A DNA stretch of 64,000 nucleotides. Origin: Blastococcus sp. HT6-4 (GTDB lineage Bacteria > Actinomycetota > Actinomycetes > Mycobacteriales > Geodermatophilaceae). This document shows positions 61,350 to 64,000 of the stretch, in pieces. The stretch is taken from contig NZ_CP155551.1 in the NCBI RefSeq assembly GCF_039679125.1, positions 1,798,001 to 1,862,000 of the forward strand, given 5' to 3'. The notes beneath the pieces are model-generated. The model was not told the DNA's origin and did not search any database. It was given only the letters and a program-made list of their open reading frames with translations. Positions within the stretch are counted from its first letter, which is position 1; each line of letters starts with the position of its first letter. Both the position numbers and the translations under genes were made by a program.

Positions 61350-62918
61350 ATGGACGAGCGATACGACGTGGTGGTCATCGGTGGCGGCGCGGCGGGGCTG
61401 AGCGGTGCGCTCACCCTGGCCCGCGCCCGGCGCAGCGTGCTGGTGGTGGACGCGGGGGAGCCCCGCAACGCACCGGCCGGGAACGTGCACGACTACCTGG
61501 GCCGGGAGGGCACCCCGCCGGCCGAGCTGTACGCCATCGGCCGGAGCGAGGTGGAGTCCTACGGCGGCACGGTCGTGCCCGGGCGGGGGATGTCGGTCCG
61601 CCGCGAGGACGACGGCTTCCGCCTGGCCCTGGACGGCGGCAGGGACGTGCACGCGCGGCGCGTACTGCTCGCGGCCGGCCTCACCGACGACCTGCCCGAC
61701 GTCCCCGGCGTGGCCGAACGGTGGGGGAGCACGGTGCTGCACTGCCCGTACTGCCACGGCTGGGAGGTCCGCGACCGCGCCGTCGGCATCGTGAGCACCG
61801 GACCGCTGGGTGCCTACGCCGCCCTCCTGTGGCGGCAGTGGAGCGAGGACGTCGTCCTGTTCGTGCACACCGGCGCCGAGCCGGCCGAGGCCGACCTGGA
61901 GAAGCTGGCGGCCCGCGGTGTCCGGATCGTGCGCGGCGGAGTGGCCGGCCTCGAGGGCGGCGCCGACGTCCGCCTGGCCGACGGCGGGCTGGTGGCCCGG
62001 GACGCGGTGGTCGTGGCCCCGCGGTTCGTCGCCAACGGCGAGCTGCTCGCGGACCTCGGCGCAGTGCCGGTGCCGATGGAGATGCACGGCGCCGTCCTGG
62101 GCACCTACCTGCCCGCCGACCCGACCGGGCGCACCGACGTCCCGGGCGTGTGGGTGGCCGGGAACGCCGGTGACCTGAGCGCACAGGTGATCGTCGCGGC
62201 GGCGCAGGGCCTCAAGGCCGGAGCGATGATCAACGCGGACCTGATCGAGGAGGACACCGCACGCGCGGTGGCCGGGGCGCCGGAGCGTGGCGGCGTGAGC
62301 GCCGTGGACCGGGAGTCCTACGACGAGCTCTACCGCTCGGCTCCGGCGGTGTGGAGCGGCCGGCCGAACGGGCAGCTGGTCGTGGAGGCGGCCGAGCTGC
62401 CGCCCGGTAGCGCGCTGGACGCCGGCTCCGGCGAGGGCGGCGACGCCCTCTGGCTGGCCGAGCGCGGCTGGCGGGTCACCGCGGTCGACTTCTCGCCGGT
62501 CGCCCTGGAGCGCGGCGCCGCCCAGGCACGCGCCCGCGGGCTCGGCGACCGCGTCGATTGGCGGCACGAGGACCTGGACGTGTGGGCGCCGCCGGAGGGC
62601 CGCTTCGACCTGGTGACCGCCCACTACCTGCACTCGACCTGGACCGACCACGAGGCCCTGTTCCGCCGGCTGGCCGCCGCGGTCGCGCCGGGCGGGACCC
62701 TGCTGGTCGTCGGGCACCTGATGGGCGACCACCGGGGCCACGGGCAGCACCACGCGCACGAGCCCGGCGTGCTCCACACCGCCGAGGACGTCGCGGCGGT
62801 GCTCGACCCGCAGGAGTGGCGCGACGTCGTCACCGAGACCCGGGACCGCGATCCGGGGGCGGCGGAGCGGACGGGGAGTCCGGTGCCGGACACCGTGCTG
62901 GTCGCGCGGCGGAGCTGA
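61350..62918 (+). CDS. Thioredoxin reductase-like / class I SAM methyltransferase fusion
   Basis: 522 residues. Residues 1-305 are a thioredoxin-reductase-like flavoprotein: VVIGGGAAGLSGALTLARA, CPYC redox centre (~132-135, HCPYCHGWEVRD), GVWVAGNAGD. Residues ~320-522 are a Rossmann methyltransferase with SAM-binding ALDAGSGEGGDALWLAERGW (~355). The two are joined by GAPERGGVSAVDRESYDELYRS. NCBI-style annotation knows this bifunctional architecture in actinobacteria but I know no reaction. Controlled presumably by the divergent XRE-cupin protein. Confidence 0.9.
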   Translation: MDERYDVVVIGGGAAGLSGALTLARARRSVLVVDAGEPRNAPAGNVHDYLGREGTPPAELYAIGRSEVESYGGTVVPGRGMSVRREDDGFRLALDGGRDVHARRVLLAAGLTDDLPDVPGVAERWGSTVLHCPYCHGWEVRDRAVGIVSTGPLGAYAALLWRQWSEDVVLFVHTGAEPAEADLEKLAARGVRIVRGGVAGLEGGADVRLADGGLVARDAVVVAPRFVANGELLADLGAVPVPMEMHGAVLGTYLPADPTGRTDVPGVWVAGNAGDLSAQVIVAAAQGLKAGAMINADLIEEDTARAVAGAPERGGVSAVDRESYDELYRSAPAVWSGRPNGQLVVEAAELPPGSALDAGSGEGGDALWLAERGWRVTAVDFSPVALERGAAQARARGLGDRVDWRHEDLDVWAPPEGRFDLVTAHYLHSTWTDHEALFRRLAAAVAPGGTLLVVGHLMGDHRGHGQHHAHEPGVLHTAEDVAAVLDPQEWRDVVTETRDRDPGAAERTGSPVPDTVLVARRS

Positions 62919-62960
62919 GGAGCCCGTCGGCCGGGAGCGGTCCGCTGCTCCGCGCGAGCT

Positions 62961-63070
62961 CGGTCTCTGCTCAGATGCCGGTGTCTGCCCAGATGTCGGT
63001 CGCTGCCCACCGGGGCTGGGCAGAGACCGAAAGCGTCATCTGTCTCTGCCCACGTGGGGTGGGCAGAGAC
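62961..63070. repeat. 18-base direct repeats and inverted copies of a GTCTCTGCCCA motif
   Basis: Three 18-base imperfect units start at 62961, 62979 and 62997 (CGGTCTCTGCTCAGATGC type). CTGCCCA (63003-63009) pairs with TGGGCAG (63017-63023), and a perfect 12-base stem GTCTCTGCCCAC (63042-63053) with 63059-63070 encloses a five-base loop. No spacers or cas genes, so not CRISPR; it resembles a REP-type or mobile palindromic element and may also terminate both neighbours. Confidence 0.8.
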
Positions 63071-63107
63071 GGACCCGGCCGGAGGTATCCCGGGCGGTCG
63101 AGGGCGG

Positions 63108-63899
63108 TCAGGAGCGGGGTAGCCCCAGGTCGGCCAGGGCCGCGGCGACGGCGTCGTCCCGCAGGAGCTCGAGCACCAGCAGCCGGTGCACCAGCACCCC
63201 GCGGCGGGTGAGCCGCAGATCGGCCGGCCGCAGGCGGGGGAGCGCCGAGCCACCGGGGCGCGGCTGGGCGGGCGGAGGGTCGAGGAGGCCGGTGCGCTGC
63301 AGGTCGGCGATGTCCTCGCGGGCGCCCCAGGCCGTCCAGCCGCGCGGCTCGTCCTCCAGCGGGGTCATCGGCAGCGGGACGCGGTCGCGACGTCCGACGG
63401 CGGCCAGCAGCGCCAACTGCCGCCAGCGCAGCGCGCCCGCCAGCCGCAGGGCGCGGCCGACCAGCTCGGCGTCGATGTCGGGGGAGACGCCGACCTCGGC
63501 CAGCAGGTAGCCCAGGTGCCGCACCCGGCGCTCGTCGGTGGACCGGCGGGCGGCGGCCACGACCGCCTCGACGAGCTCGTCGGCCGCCGGCCGGCTGCCG
63601 GGCCGGGCGGTGAAGAAGCCGTCGGCGCGCACGGCCCGGCCGCTGCGGTGCAGGGTGGCGGCGTACTCGACGGCGAAGGCCAGGGCCGCGCCCGCCCGCA
63701 CCCGCTCCCGCTCCACGGGGATGCCGGAGGCCTCCCCGGCCGCGGTGCGCAGGACGGCGGCGAACCGGTCGTCCACCTGCACCCGCGCGGTCGCCGGCTC
63801 GAACACCACCGCGGCGGCGGCGGAGCTCATCGATCCCGCCACCGGGGCGCCGGCCTCGATGAGCGCGCGCCCGGTGCTGGTCTCCTCGGCTGCGGTCAC
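63108..63899 (-). CDS. Unrecognised soluble helical protein
   Basis: 263 residues. Ala/Arg/Leu-rich, helical throughout, without transmembrane segments; the middle part RRSTDERRVRHLGYLLAEVGV and the later GWTAWGAREDIADLQRTGLL have no family I can name. The final ~40 residues carry a short winged-helix-like pattern (DLRLTRRGVLVHRLLVLELL). GTG 63899 is chosen since GAAGAT lies six bases upstream (leaderless pattern). Confidence 0.6.
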   Translation of the reverse strand: MTAAEETSTGRALIEAGAPVAGSMSSAAAAVVFEPATARVQVDDRFAAVLRTAAGEASGIPVERERVRAGAALAFAVEYAATLHRSGRAVRADGFFTARPGSRPAADELVEAVVAAARRSTDERRVRHLGYLLAEVGVSPDIDAELVGRALRLAGALRWRQLALLAAVGRRDRVPLPMTPLEDEPRGWTAWGAREDIADLQRTGLLDPPPAQPRPGGSALPRLRPADLRLTRRGVLVHRLLVLELLRDDAVAAALADLGLPRS

Positions 63900-64000
63900 G
63901 CCGTGATCTTCGTCGGTCCGGCGGCCTGCCTGCACCCCGGGACGAGCGGCCTCACCCGCGAGGGCCACGGGCGCGCCGCCGGGGCCGGCTCCGAGGGGCC
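63900..64000. other. No gene seen at the right edge
   Basis: The last 101 bases are GC-rich without an identifiable start or end of a gene; an in-frame extension of the preceding minus-strand gene is open up to 63968 but lacks a better start. Confidence 0.4.

Noticed and set aside
62961..63070. CRISPR array
   Set aside because: The repeats are imperfect, contiguous and of 18-base period without spacers, and no cas gene is near.

Overview
The window is very GC-rich, with GTG starts and strong G/C preference at third codon positions throughout. It carries actinobacterial families (DUF5313, ECF42-type sigma with a DGPF protein, DUF3516 helicase). I infer an actinobacterial chromosome, probably Geodermatophilaceae (Blastococcus, Geodermatophilus or Modestobacter type); no rRNA or other phylogenetic marker confirms this. 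I see no tRNA, rRNA, CRISPR array, insertion sequence or phage genes.

Layout. 1-6.8 kb: SDR tail, an XRE-MurA fusion, a sugar/NAD epimerase-like protein, a DMT permease, an Acg-type nitroreductase, DUF998 and DUF5313 membrane proteins and two small proteins. 7.1-11.4 kb: a giant secreted nuclease/5'-nucleotidase. 11.4-16.3 kb: 4-alpha-glucanotransferase, HrpB helicase, tautomerase. 16.4-45.4 kb: a carboxylate and sugar-acid island. 45.4-54.9 kb: DUF3516 helicase, a 49-residue CxxC protein, SDR, homocysteine methyltransferase, an extended YidD, ArfB-like rescue factor, the DUF1905/ECF42/DGPF module, esterase and GNAT. 55-60.4 kb: nitrate reductase-nirB-nirD. 60.4-64 kb: small membrane protein, XRE-cupin regulator, thioredoxin reductase-like/methyltransferase fusion, a palindromic repeat cluster and an unrecognised protein.

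The island joins several systems. A D-tartrate dehydratase-like enzyme diverges from a CitA/DcuS-type two-component system, followed by a first tripartite tricarboxylate transporter (tctC-tctB-tctA). After AEC, TauE/SafE, flavin oxidoreductase and trehalose-synthase-like genes comes a second tripartite transporter ending in a coupled universal stress protein, a divergent LysR regulator, and a long operon. That operon holds kdgD, gudD, a galactarate/talarate dehydratase, alpha-ketoglutarate semialdehyde dehydrogenase, an ATP-grasp protein, AEC carrier, malate:quinone oxidoreductase and an FAD-linked D-2-hydroxyacid dehydrogenase. Together they would convert glucarate and galactarate to 2-oxoglutarate and pass it into the TCA cycle. 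The second transporter and the aldarate operon share a promoter-like element (TTGGACAnGCAT, then TACnGT, 19-base spacer), which suggests this transporter imports aldarates.

About a dozen genes have no Shine-Dalgarno but have an nAnnnT hexamer exactly six bases before the start codon, as expected for leaderless transcripts; I used this to choose several starts.
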